NCBI RefSeq assembly: GCF_900129855.1
Contig: NZ_LT670819.1
Coordinates: 7,936,001 to 8,000,000 of the forward strand
Direction: 5' to 3'
Length of the DNA: 64,000 nt
DNA from: Streptomyces sp. 3214.6
Lineage (GTDB): Bacteria > Actinomycetota > Actinomycetes > Streptomycetales > Streptomycetaceae
Shown here: positions 43,146 to 50,850 of the stretch, one piece after another
How positions within the stretch are numbered: the first letter of the stretch is position 1
Layout: every line of letters starts with the position of its first letter
The notes under the pieces: model-generated
The model's input: only the letters and a program-made list of their open reading frames with translations
Told to the model about the DNA's origin: nothing
Databases searched by the model: none
Program-made: the position numbers and the translations under genes

Positions 43146-44111
43146 CTAGTCGGCGGTGAACGCTGACACCGCTGCCTCGGCCGCCGCCTCGACCAGCGCG
43201 ATCCCCGCCGACTGCGACGCGTTGCCGTTCGACAGCACGGCCACCAGGTAGTCGTGGCCGCCGACAGTGACCCGCCCGATGCTGTTGACGTCCCACAACC
43301 CGGTCGTGCTGCGCGGCAGCCAGCCGTTCTTCAACGCCCACGAGGACCCCTCGGCCGCGGCAGAGACACCCCAGCGCTGACCGACGGCTATCTGCCCCAT
43401 CAGCCCCTGGAGGTACGTCCGCGAGGCCTCGCTCAGCTCCGAGTCCTCCCCGAACACCTGCTGGAGCAGGGCGAGTTGGTCGGCGGCCGTGGTCTGGGTC
43501 AGCCCCCACAGCAGGTCGTCGCCGCCCTCGGTTTCCGTCAGCCCGAACCGCTCGTTCGCGGCGTCCAGACCCGCCGCCTTCCCGATGGTCCGCCACAGCG
43601 TCGACGCCGAGTCGTTGTCACTGTTCTCGATCATCGCGGTGGCGTACGACTTCTCGGCCGCCGTGAGACCCCGGTCCGCGTCCTGGGCCTGGAGCAGCAG
43701 TGTCGCCAGAATGTCCACCTTGACGATGCTCGCCGTGTCGAAGAGGCCCTCGCCGTACGCGGCGCCGGCCCCGGAGTCCATGTCCAGCACCGCCACCGAC
43801 ACGGCCGCCGCACCCGGCACGGTCACCGACCTCATCGCCGACGCCAGCAGCGCGTCGCGGTCCGTCCCGGACGCTGCCACGGTCTCCACGGACACCTCCC
43901 CGTCCTGTGACCCGGACGCCGGGGCCGAGGCCGACGGCGCGGGAGAGGACGACGATACGGCCCCCGCGCCCGAGCGCGCCTGTGCCTTCACATAAACGGT
44001 GCCGCCCGCCGTCGCCCCCAGGACGGCGACCGCGGCGAGTGCGAGGTGGAGGAGCGGACGCCGTCGCGAGGGGCGAGCGCGGCGGCTGCGACGTGCTCTG
44101 GAAGACTCCAT
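43146..44111 (-). CDS. Secreted class A beta-lactamase-like serine hydrolase
   Basis: 321 residues. Arg-rich N-terminus with one membrane helix or signal anchor (about 20-40), a Ser/Pro linker (50-75), then a penicillin-binding/class A beta-lactamase fold: SIVK (Ser128, Lys131), SDN (164-166) and KNG (261-263, usual KTG). The Glu of the omega loop was not found, so it may not hydrolyse beta-lactams well and could be a cell-wall binding or regulatory protein. Converges with the protease gene 12 bp away. Confidence 0.85.
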   Translation of the reverse strand: MESSRARRSRRARPSRRRPLLHLALAAVAVLGATAGGTVYVKAQARSGAGAVSSSSPAPSASAPASGSQDGEVSVETVAASGTDRDALLASAMRSVTVPGAAAVSVAVLDMDSGAGAAYGEGLFDTASIVKVDILATLLLQAQDADRGLTAAEKSYATAMIENSDNDSASTLWRTIGKAAGLDAANERFGLTETEGGDDLLWGLTQTTAADQLALLQQVFGEDSELSEASRTYLQGLMGQIAVGQRWGVSAAAEGSSWALKNGWLPRSTTGLWDVNSIGRVTVGGHDYLVAVLSNGNASQSAGIALVEAAAEAAVSAFTAD

Positions 44112-44261
44112 GCCCGAGATGCTCGGGGCGGCGACTGTGCACAGTGTGAGACGGCCGTTAAAGGTGTGTCAGCGGAGCCTGAGGATCCCGTGAAAGCCGT
44201 CACCAGCGCGTTTCGGGCCCCGCACAAGGCCAGCAGCATCCCCCCGATAAGGTCGACGACC

Positions 44262-44993
44262 GTGGCGAACAAGAACATTCCCGACTCCGGCTTCTCCGAC
44301 GACGACGGCAGTGCCGACCCCCTGCTGAGCGCGGCGCTCGCCGCCTGGGCCGAGGACCGCACCGCCGTCGGCCCGGTCCTGGCGGCCCTCAAGGGCGCCC
44401 GGCTCCTGGTCCCCGTGGTGGCGGTGCTGGGTGAGGTGGAGGAGGGCGAGAACGGATTGCGGCGTGAGAAGACCAGCGACATGGCCGTCCCGACCCTGAA
44501 GGCCGGCGGCCGCACCGCGCTGCCCGCCTTCACGTCCACCGACACCCTCGCCCGCTGGGACCCCGAGGCCCGCCCGGTCGCCGTCCCCCTGCATCAGGCG
44601 CTGCAGGCCGCCGCGCACGAGAAGGCGGACACGGTCGTCCTCGACCTGGCCGGACCGGTCGCCTTCGAACTGACGGGGCCGGCGCTGCTGGCGCTCGCCG
44701 AGGGCCGTACGACGACCGACCCGCTCGCGGACCCGGCGGTGATCGCGGCGGTCCGGGCCGCCGTGGCCGCCGAACCGGAGGTCCTCCGTGCCCACCTCGG
44801 ACCCGGGCAGGCCGACGGCACCCTCGCCCTCGTCCTCGACCCGGCCGCCGCCCCCGCCGAGGCCGCCCGCGCGGTGGCCCGGCGTCTCGCCGCCGACGAA
44901 ACACTGAGGGCCCGCCTGGTACGCGGTCTCGACCTGGCACTGCTGCCGGCCGGGACGACGCCTCCGGGCGAGCCCCTGTACGTAAAAAGCTGA
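44262..44993 (+). CDS. SseB-family protein
   Basis: 243 residues from GTG 44262 behind AAGG; a longer upstream frame looks spurious. SseB N-terminal domain (about 20-140) with 'LLVPVVAVLGE', 'DMAVPTLKAGGRTALPAFTSTDTLARW' and 'VVLDLAGPVAFELTG'. Streptomyces encodes several such cytoplasmic proteins; their function is unclear apart from distant likeness to enhanced-serine-sensitivity protein. It lies upstream of infC on the same strand but is separated by a minus-strand gene. Confidence 0.82.
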   Translation: MANKNIPDSGFSDDDGSADPLLSAALAAWAEDRTAVGPVLAALKGARLLVPVVAVLGEVEEGENGLRREKTSDMAVPTLKAGGRTALPAFTSTDTLARWDPEARPVAVPLHQALQAAAHEKADTVVLDLAGPVAFELTGPALLALAEGRTTTDPLADPAVIAAVRAAVAAEPEVLRAHLGPGQADGTLALVLDPAAAPAEAARAVARRLAADETLRARLVRGLDLALLPAGTTPPGEPLYVKS

Positions 44994-45012
44994 AAAGCCG
45001 AAAAGCCTATGT

Positions 45013-45040
45013 GCTGACGGGAGCTGACGGGAGCTGACGG
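45013..45040. repeat. 10-bp tandem repeat
   Basis: GCTGACGGGA repeats nearly three times in the short gap between the SseB gene and the DUF1844 gene. No hairpin potential of note. Confidence 0.8.
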
Positions 45041-45054
45041 GCTCGAGAGCCGGG

Positions 45055-45441
45055 TCAGCCGTAGATCGGGCCCGTGTACTTCTCGCCCGGACCCTGGCCC
45101 GGCTCGTCCGGGACGAGCGAGGCCTCGCGGAACGCGAGCTGGAGCGACTTCAGGCCGTCGCGCAGGGGGGCCGCGTGGAAGGAGCTGATCTCGGTCGCGC
45201 TCGCGTCCAGCAGCCCGGCCAGGGCGGTCACCAGCTTGCGGGCCTCGTCCAGGTCCTTGTACTTGTCGCCCTCCTCGGTCAGTCCGAGCTTCACCGCGGC
45301 GGCGCTCATCAGGTTCACGGCGACCGTCACGATCACCTCGACGGCGGGGACCTCGGCGATGTCGCGGGTCATCTCGTCGAAGTCGGGGGAGCCGGCTGAG
45401 CCGGGGGTCTCGGCGGAGCCGGCGGGGGAGGTCTCACTCAT
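45055..45441 (-). CDS. DUF1844 protein
   Basis: 128 residues from ATG 45441. DUF1844 core at about 17-95: 'DFDEMTRDIAEVPAVEVIVTVAVNLMSAAAVKLGL' and 'KYKDLDEARKLVTALAGLLDA'. A small helical cytoplasmic protein of unknown role that in actinomycetes is regularly found next to infC, divergent from it. Start chosen from the family; MSC two codons earlier is possible. Confidence 0.85.
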   Translation of the reverse strand: MSETSPAGSAETPGSAGSPDFDEMTRDIAEVPAVEVIVTVAVNLMSAAAVKLGLTEEGDKYKDLDEARKLVTALAGLLDASATEISSFHAAPLRDGLKSLQLAFREASLVPDEPGQGPGEKYTGPIYG

Positions 45442-45519
45442 GCAGGACACGATAGGCGCAGGGCAGGACGGCTCCCGTATCGAGGCTCGATTCGCCGTTC
45501 CTGGCGCGGGCTGCTAATC

Positions 45520-45837
45520 TCGTGTAACGACCGGTCGGACACGCGTGCGTCCCAGCAGGCGGGCCCGGCCCACAAGTGGAGACTCCGAGCTCCCACCCGA
45601 CTGTCCTCCAGGACGGCGGGTCACCCCGGTCAGGCGGCCACCATCGTTCCGTACGGACGATGGAGTCGCCCGGTAGTGCGCCCCGCGATCCTTGCGGCGG
45701 TGCTCCGGTAGTGCTTGGAGCCCCGCATGTGATCGTTCGGGGCATTTTTTGTGCTTCGGCGTGGTTATAGGTCTAACGAACACAGACGTTACGCGGCCGT
45801 CCGCCAGACCGCCGCGTGGTGCTACCGAGGAGGATCC
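45520..45837 (+). promoter_or_regulatory. infC leader with attenuator
   Basis: About 300 bases without a gene between the DUF1844 gene and infC, full of pairing: a hairpin with arms 45641-45651 and 45654-45663, a second with GCTCC (45702-45706) and GGAGC (45717-45721), and a terminator hairpin at 45720-45743. The second and third share two bases, so they compete. This looks like transcription attenuation of infC-rpmI-rplT. The ligand is unknown; L20 does this in Bacillus. Confidence 0.65.
45720..45750 (+). terminator. Intrinsic terminator in the infC leader
   Basis: GCCCCG (45720-45725) pairs with CGGGGC (45738-45743) and six T follow at 45745-45750. A T-run is rare in this GC-rich genome; it lies 87 bases before the infC start. 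Confidence 0.8.
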
Positions 45838-46509
45838 ATCAGCGCCGAGCCCCGCATCAACGACCGGATTCGCGTTCCCGAGGTGCGACTTGTCGGTCCC
45901 AGTGGCGAGCAGGTGGGCATCGTCCCCCTGGCCAAGGCACTGGAGCTTGCGCAGGAGTACGACCTGGACCTGGTCGAGGTCGCGGCGAACGCCCGCCCGC
46001 CGGTCTGCAAGCTCATGGACTACGGGAAGTTCAAGTACGAGTCGGCCATGAAGGCCCGTGAGGCGCGCAAGAACCAGGCGCACACGGTCATCAAGGAGAT
46101 GAAGCTCCGGCCGAAGATCGACCCGCACGACTATGACACCAAGAAGGGTCACGTCGTTCGGTTCCTCAAGCAGGGCGACAAGGTCAAGATCACGATCATG
46201 TTCCGCGGTCGTGAGCAGTCCCGGCCCGAGCTGGGCTACCGACTGCTGCAGCGTCTCGCGGAGGACGTCCAGGACCTCGGGTTCATCGAGTCGAACCCGA
46301 AGCAGGACGGCCGAAACATGATCATGGTTCTCGGTCCGCACAAGAAGAAGACCGAGGCGATGGCCGAGGCCCGTCAGGCGCAGGAGGCCCGCAAGGCCGA
46401 GGCGAAGGCCAACCCGGGCCGTTCGCAGAACGCCGCGGACCCCGACGCCGTGCACTCCGAGGCCGAGGCCGACGTCGAGGCTCCTGCCGAGGCTTCCGCC
46501 GACGCGTGA
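45838..46509 (+). CDS. infC: Translation initiation factor IF-3, ATC start
   Basis: 223 residues. IF-3 binds the 30S subunit and checks the initiator tRNA. N-domain 'AEPRINDRIRVPEVRLVGPSGEQVGIVPL', linker, and C-domain 'KEMKLRPKIDPHDYDTKKGHV' and 'VKITIMFRGRE' are all present; the last 40 residues are an Ala/Glu-rich tail. No ATG, GTG or TTG lies near the IF-3 N-terminus. GAGGAGG at 45827-45833 points to ATC 45838 as start codon, as expected from the known AUU/AUC starts that let IF-3 repress its own translation. First gene of infC-rpmI-rplT. Confidence 0.93.
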   Translation: MSAEPRINDRIRVPEVRLVGPSGEQVGIVPLAKALELAQEYDLDLVEVAANARPPVCKLMDYGKFKYESAMKAREARKNQAHTVIKEMKLRPKIDPHDYDTKKGHVVRFLKQGDKVKITIMFRGREQSRPELGYRLLQRLAEDVQDLGFIESNPKQDGRNMIMVLGPHKKKTEAMAEARQAQEARKAEAKANPGRSQNAADPDAVHSEAEADVEAPAEASADA

Positions 46510-46560
46510 CCCGAGGGACGTCAGTCCCACGGACCCAACCGATACAAGCGACGTTCCACC

Positions 46561-46584
46561 GTGCCCGGTTTCACGACCGGGCAC
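46561..46584 (+). other. Hairpin between infC and rpmI
   Basis: Perfect 9-bp arms GTGCCCGGT and ACCGGGCAC around a 6-base loop, 32 bases before rpmI. It has no T-run; it may protect or regulate the rpmI-rplT message, for example by L20 binding. Confidence 0.55.
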
Positions 46585-46616
46585 CGGAACGCCACCGACG
46601 AGGAGAGAACGGCGCT

Positions 46617-46811
46617 ATGCCGAAGAACAAGTCGCACAGCGGTGCCAGCAAGCGCTTCAAGATCACCGGCTCCGGCAAGGTGCTCCGCGAGCGCGCCGGC
46701 AAGCGCCACCTGCTCGAGCACAAGTCGTCCCGCGTGACGCGTCGCCTCACCGGCAACGCCGAGATGGCCCCGGGCGACGCCGCGAAGATCAAGAAGCTTC
46801 TCGGCAAGTGA
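46617..46811 (+). CDS. rpmI: 50S ribosomal protein L35
   Basis: 64 residues from ATG 46617. Complete L35: 'MPKNKSHSGASKRFKITGSGKV', then a basic 'RAGKRHLLEHKSSRVTRRL' and 'AKIKKLLGK' end. Second gene of the IF-3/L35/L20 operon, between the hairpin at 46561 and rplT. Confidence 0.98.
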   Translation: MPKNKSHSGASKRFKITGSGKVLRERAGKRHLLEHKSSRVTRRLTGNAEMAPGDAAKIKKLLGK

Positions 46812-46923
46812 CGCGGCGGCGCCTGATCCCTTGATCACCGCGCGCCCTACGTCTGGACCGGGACCCAATCGATTCCGGGCCGTGTGACCACGAACCACGG
46901 CCCCGCTACAAGGAGTTAAACAA

Positions 46924-47307
46924 GTGGCACGCGTCAAGCGGGCAGTCAACGCCCACAAGAAGCGCCGGGCGATCCTCGAGGCGGCCTCCGGCTACCGCGG
47001 TCAGCGTTCGCGCCTGTACCGCAAGGCCAAGGAGCAGGTCACCCACTCGCTGGTCTACAACTACAACGACCGCAAGAAGCGCAAGGGCGACTTCCGTCAG
47101 CTGTGGATCCAGCGCATCAACGCTGCGGCCCGTCAGAACGGCATGACGTACAACCGCCTCATCCAGGGTCTGAAGGCCGCGAACATCGAGGTCGACCGCA
47201 AGATCCTGGCCGAGCTGGCCGTGAACGACGCCACCGCGTTCGCCGCGCTGGTCGAGGTCGCGCAGAAGGCCCTCCCGGCGGACGTGAACGCGCCCAAGGC
47301 CGCGTGA
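46924..47307 (+). CDS. rplT: 50S ribosomal protein L20
   Basis: 127 residues, GTG start after AAGGAG. Full L20: 'MARVKRAVNAHKKRRAILEAASGYRGQRSRLYRKAKEQV', 'RKKRKGDFRQLWIQRINAAAR', 'NRLIQGLK'. An assembly protein of the 50S subunit, which in other bacteria also represses its own operon through the leader or an internal mRNA site. A terminator follows. Confidence 0.98.
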   Translation: MARVKRAVNAHKKRRAILEAASGYRGQRSRLYRKAKEQVTHSLVYNYNDRKKRKGDFRQLWIQRINAAARQNGMTYNRLIQGLKAANIEVDRKILAELAVNDATAFAALVEVAQKALPADVNAPKAA

Positions 47308-47339
47308 CGCTGCGCTGGCTTTAGGCCGACGTGATTGAA

Positions 47340-47371
47340 GGACCCGCAGGCTGCAGACGGCCTGCGGGTCC
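47340..47371 (+). terminator. Terminator after rplT
   Basis: Perfect 11-bp arms at 47340-47350 and 47361-47371 with a 10-base loop, 32 bases after the rplT stop. No T-run, as usual in Streptomyces. Confidence 0.8.
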
Positions 47372-47387
47372 GCGCGTTGTGCCGTCG

Positions 47388-47432
47388 GCTGCGGGCCGCC
47401 CGTCGCTGGTCGCGCAGTTCCCCGCGCACCTG
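47388..47432. repeat. Streptomyces 'GCGCAGTTCCCCGCGC' repeat copy
   Basis: Contains the phrase GGTCGCGCAGTTCCCCGCGC, a short intergenic repeat seen many times in Streptomyces genomes (recalled, not searched). It fills most of the gap between rplT and the methyltransferase gene. Function unknown. Confidence 0.6.
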
Positions 47433-47529
47433 GGCGTCGCAGTCGCCCGCACTGCGCAGGCGCCAACGGCACCCCGCCGGCGTCGGTAAGCGTCCCCCGG
47501 CAGCACAGACACCGAAGGTGAACGAGAAC

Positions 47530-48390
47530 ATGTCCTCCGCCAGCCCCGAGCTGATCTCCCCCCGCTCACCCCGGGTGTCCGCCGCGCGGCGGCTCGCCCG
47601 GCGGAACTTCCGGGGGAAGGAGCGGCTGTTTCTCGCGGAGGGGCCGCAGGCCGTGCGGGAGGCGGCCGCGCACCGGGCCGACGGCGACGCGACGCTCGTG
47701 GAACTGTTCGCCACGGTCGAGGCCGCGGAGCGGTACGCGGACATCATCGGGGAGGCGCGAGGCGCCGGCGCCCGGGTGCACCTCGCCGACGAGCAGGTCA
47801 TCGAGGACATCTCCACCACCGTCACCCCGCAGGGTCTCGTCGGAATCTGCCGGTTCCTGGACACGCCCTTCGACGAGATCGTCGCCGCCCGGCCGAAGCT
47901 GGTCGCCGTGCTGGCCCATGTGCGCGACCCCGGCAACGCCGGCACCGTCCTGCGCTGCGCCGACGCCGCCGGGGCGGACGCCGTGGTCCTCACCGACGCC
48001 TCCGTCGACCTGTACAACCCCAAGGCAGTCCGCGCCTCCGTCGGGTCGCTGTTCCATCTGCCCGTCGCCGTCGGGGTGCCCGTCGAGCGGGCCGTGGCCG
48101 GGCTGAAGGAGGCCGGGGTGCGGATCCTCGCCGCCGACGGTGCGGGGGACGACGACCTCGACGACGAACTCGACAAGGGCACCATGGGCGGGCCCACCGC
48201 CTGGGTGTTCGGCAACGAGGCCTGGGGGCTCCCCGAGGAGACCCGCGACCTCGCCGACGCCGTCGTACGGGTTCCGATCCACGGGAAGGCCGAAAGCCTG
48301 AACCTGGCGACCGCCGCCGCCGTATGTCTGTATGCATCGGCCCGTGCACAGCGCGCCTCCGGAGGGTGCCGTTCCGTCACCGAGAGCTAG
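47530..48390 (+). CDS. SpoU/TrmH-family RNA 2'-O-methyltransferase
   Basis: 286 residues from ATG 47530. SPOUT knot with its three motifs: 'VLAHVRDPGNAGTVLRCADAAGADAVVL', 'WVFGNEAWGLPEE', and 'GKAESLNLATAAAVCLY'; N-terminal substrate-binding domain 'RRLARRNFRGKERLFLAEGPQAV'. It methylates the ribose of rRNA or tRNA; the position is not deducible. Commonly located between rplT and pheS in actinobacteria. Confidence 0.93.
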   Translation: MSSASPELISPRSPRVSAARRLARRNFRGKERLFLAEGPQAVREAAAHRADGDATLVELFATVEAAERYADIIGEARGAGARVHLADEQVIEDISTTVTPQGLVGICRFLDTPFDEIVAARPKLVAVLAHVRDPGNAGTVLRCADAAGADAVVLTDASVDLYNPKAVRASVGSLFHLPVAVGVPVERAVAGLKEAGVRILAADGAGDDDLDDELDKGTMGGPTAWVFGNEAWGLPEETRDLADAVVRVPIHGKAESLNLATAAAVCLYASARAQRASGGCRSVTES

Positions 48391-48443
48391 TAGGGTGACC
48401 AGCTCGGGGGCCCCTCAGTCGTCTGAGAGGTGGGGTACGGGGA

Positions 48444-49577
48444 ATGAGCGTCGGCATGAGCAGTACACGGGATGCACAGGCCGTGCCGCCCACGCCACGG
48501 TCGGCCGGTGACCTCGCCGGACTCGGCATCGACCCCGACGACCTGCCCGACGGACTCGTCGTCGCCGACGAGCACGGGCACGTGATCTGCTTCAACGCCG
48601 CCGCCCAGCGCATCACCGCGGTCCCCGCCGCGGACGCCCTCGGACAGCGCCTCGACAAGGCCCTGCCGTTAGAGGACCTCGAAGGCCGCCGCTGGTGGCA
48701 GCTGACCGACCCCTACGGCGGCCTCGCCATCCGCGTCGGCCAGCCCGAGCGCAACCTGCTGCTGCCGGGCGGCCGCGAGGTACTGGTCACCGCCCGGTAC
48801 CTCCGGACCGAACCCACCGGCCCCGTCCACCGGGTCGTCGTCTCGATCCGCGACACCGAGGCCCGCCGCCGCACCGAGCGCAGCCACGCCGAGCTGATCG
48901 CCACCGTCGCCCACGAGCTGCGCTCGCCCCTCACCTCCGTCAAGGGCTTCACCGCCACCCTGCTCGCCAAGTGGTCGCGGTTCACCGACGACCAGAAACG
49001 GCTGATGCTGGAGACCGTCGACGCCGACGCCGACCGGGTCACCCGGCTCATCGCCGAACTGCTCGACATCTCGCGCATCGACTCCGGAAGACTGGAGGTG
49101 CGCCGCCAGCCCGTCGACATAGGCGCGGCCGTAGGACGGCACATCCAGGCCTACGTCGCCGCCGGACAGCCCGCCGACCGGTTCCTGCTGCGCCTCGTAC
49201 AGCCGCTGCCCGACCTGTGGGCCGACCCCGACAAGGTCGACCAGGTGCTGAGCAACCTCATCGAAAATGCGGTGCGCCACGGCGAGGGAACCGTCACGAT
49301 CGACATCACGCCCACCGCGTCCCCCCGGGAAGGGGAGGACACCGGTACGTCGGTCACCGTGAGCGACGAGGGCGCAGGCATCCCGGAGGAGTCCATGAAC
49401 CGCGTCTTCACCCGCTTCTGGCGGGGCAGCAAGCGCGGCGGCACGGGCCTCGGGCTGTACATCGTCAAGGGCATCGTCGAAGCCCACGGCGGCACCATCA
49501 CGGTCGGCCGCGCCCCCGGCGGCGGCGCCGAGTTCCGATTTACGTTGCCCGTGGGCGCCCCCGCGTATCTCACCTGA
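48444..49577 (+). CDS. Orphan PAS histidine kinase with TTA codon
   Basis: 377 residues. PAS-like sensor domain (about 28-135), then HisKA with His157 in 'ATVAHELRSPLTSVKGF' and HATPase with N-box 'NLIENAVRHG', 'DEGAGIPEE' and 'GGTGLGLYIVKGIVEAHGG'. No membrane helix, so a cytoplasmic sensor; no response regulator gene is next to it. Codon 76 (48669-48671) is TTA, making it a bldA-dependent gene candidate in the middle of the core translation block. Confidence 0.92.
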   Translation: MSVGMSSTRDAQAVPPTPRSAGDLAGLGIDPDDLPDGLVVADEHGHVICFNAAAQRITAVPAADALGQRLDKALPLEDLEGRRWWQLTDPYGGLAIRVGQPERNLLLPGGREVLVTARYLRTEPTGPVHRVVVSIRDTEARRRTERSHAELIATVAHELRSPLTSVKGFTATLLAKWSRFTDDQKRLMLETVDADADRVTRLIAELLDISRIDSGRLEVRRQPVDIGAAVGRHIQAYVAAGQPADRFLLRLVQPLPDLWADPDKVDQVLSNLIENAVRHGEGTVTIDITPTASPREGEDTGTSVTVSDEGAGIPEESMNRVFTRFWRGSKRGGTGLGLYIVKGIVEAHGGTITVGRAPGGGAEFRFTLPVGAPAYLT

Positions 49578-49728
49578 GAACCGGCCCGGCCGCCCGCGGG
49601 CGCATGCGCGTACCTCCACCCCGTTAGACTCGGCCTTTGGCACCTTTGTGTCCCATGGACGGCCCTCTGACCTCTGCGTGAGTCGGTGACGGGGACCTTC
49701 AGCCAGCCAATCGGAAGCACGGGAAGAG

Positions 49729-50850
49729 ATGTCGGCACCGAATAAGTCGTACGACCCTGTAGAGGTCGAGGCCTTGAAACCGGAAGAGATCGAGCGCATG
49801 CGGGACGAGGCGCTCGCCGCCTTCGCCGCCGCGGACTCCCTCGAAGCGCTCCAGGAGGCGAAGGTCGCCCACACCGGCGGCTCCTCCCCACTGGCCCTCG
49901 CCAACCGCGAGATCGGCGCCCTGCCCCCGCACGCCAAGGCCGCCGCCGGCAAGCTCGTCGGCCAGGCCCGCGGCGCCGTGAACAACGGTCTCGCCGCGCG
50001 CCAGGAGGAGCTGGAGGCCGAGCGGGACCAGCGGGTGCTGGTCGAGGAGGCGGTGGACGTCACGCTGCCCCACGACCGGGTGCCCGCCGGTGCCCGCCAC
50101 CCGCTCACCACGCTGTCGGAGCGCATCGAGGACGTCTTCGTGGCCATGGGCTACGAGGTCGCCGAGGGCCCCCAGGTCGAGGCCGAGTGGTTCAACTTCG
50201 ACGCCCTGAACATCGGCCCGGACCACCCGGCCCGCGGTGAGGCCGACACCTTCTTCGTGCAGGGCCCCCAGGGCGGCACCGAGTCCGGCGTCGTGCTGCG
50301 CACCCACACCTCGCCCGTCCAGATCCGCTCGCTGATGCAGCGCGAGCTGCCGGTGTACGTGATCTGCCCCGGCCGCGTCTACCGCACCGACGAGCTGGAC
50401 GCCACGCACACTCCGGTCTTCCACCAGGTCGAGCTGCTCGCCGTCGACGAGGGCCTGACCATGGCCGACCTCAAGGGCACCCTGGACCACATGGTCCAGT
50501 CGCTGTTCGGCGAGGGCATGAAGACGCGGCTGCGGCCGAACTTCTTCCCCTTCACCGAGCCGTCCGCCGAGATGGACATGGTGTGCTACGTCTGCCGCGG
50601 CGAGTCCGTCGGCAACCCCGACCGCCCCTGCCGCACCTGCTCCAGCGAGGGCTGGATCGAGCTGGGCGGCTGCGGCATGGTCAACCCCAAGGTGCTGACC
50701 GCCTGCGGCGTCGACCCGGAGAAGTACAGCGGGTTCGCCTTCGGGTTCGGCATCGAGCGGATGCTGATGTTCCGCCACAACGTCGAAGACATGCGAGACA
50801 TGGTCGAGGGTGACATCCGGTTCACTCGGCCGTTCGGGATGGAGATCTGA
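49729..50850 (+). CDS. pheS: Phenylalanyl-tRNA synthetase alpha subunit
   Basis: 373 residues from ATG 49729. Class II synthetase: N-terminal coiled coil (about 20-95), motif 1 region 'LSERIEDVFVAMGYEVAEGPQVE', motif 2 'PVYVICPGRVYRTDELDATHTPVFHQVE', motif 3 'FAFGFGIERMLMFRHNVEDMRDM'. A four-Cys zinc-like insertion ('VCYVCRGESVGNPDRPCRTC') is visible. Its stop overlaps the pheT start by one base; the two form the alpha2beta2 enzyme. Confidence 0.98.
   Translation: MSAPNKSYDPVEVEALKPEEIERMRDEALAAFAAADSLEALQEAKVAHTGGSSPLALANREIGALPPHAKAAAGKLVGQARGAVNNGLAARQEELEAERDQRVLVEEAVDVTLPHDRVPAGARHPLTTLSERIEDVFVAMGYEVAEGPQVEAEWFNFDALNIGPDHPARGEADTFFVQGPQGGTESGVVLRTHTSPVQIRSLMQRELPVYVICPGRVYRTDELDATHTPVFHQVELLAVDEGLTMADLKGTLDHMVQSLFGEGMKTRLRPNFFPFTEPSAEMDMVCYVCRGESVGNPDRPCRTCSSEGWIELGGCGMVNPKVLTACGVDPEKYSGFAFGFGIERMLMFRHNVEDMRDMVEGDIRFTRPFGMEI

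Noticed and set aside
45727..45732. Minimal ORF ATG-TGA in the terminator loop of the infC leader
   Set aside because: No ribosome site before it and six bases are expected by chance.
45520..45837. T-box riboswitch in the infC leader
   Set aside because: A conserved T-box antiterminator sequence was not found; 'GGTGCTACCG' near 45818 overlaps the ribosome-site region and lies after the terminator.
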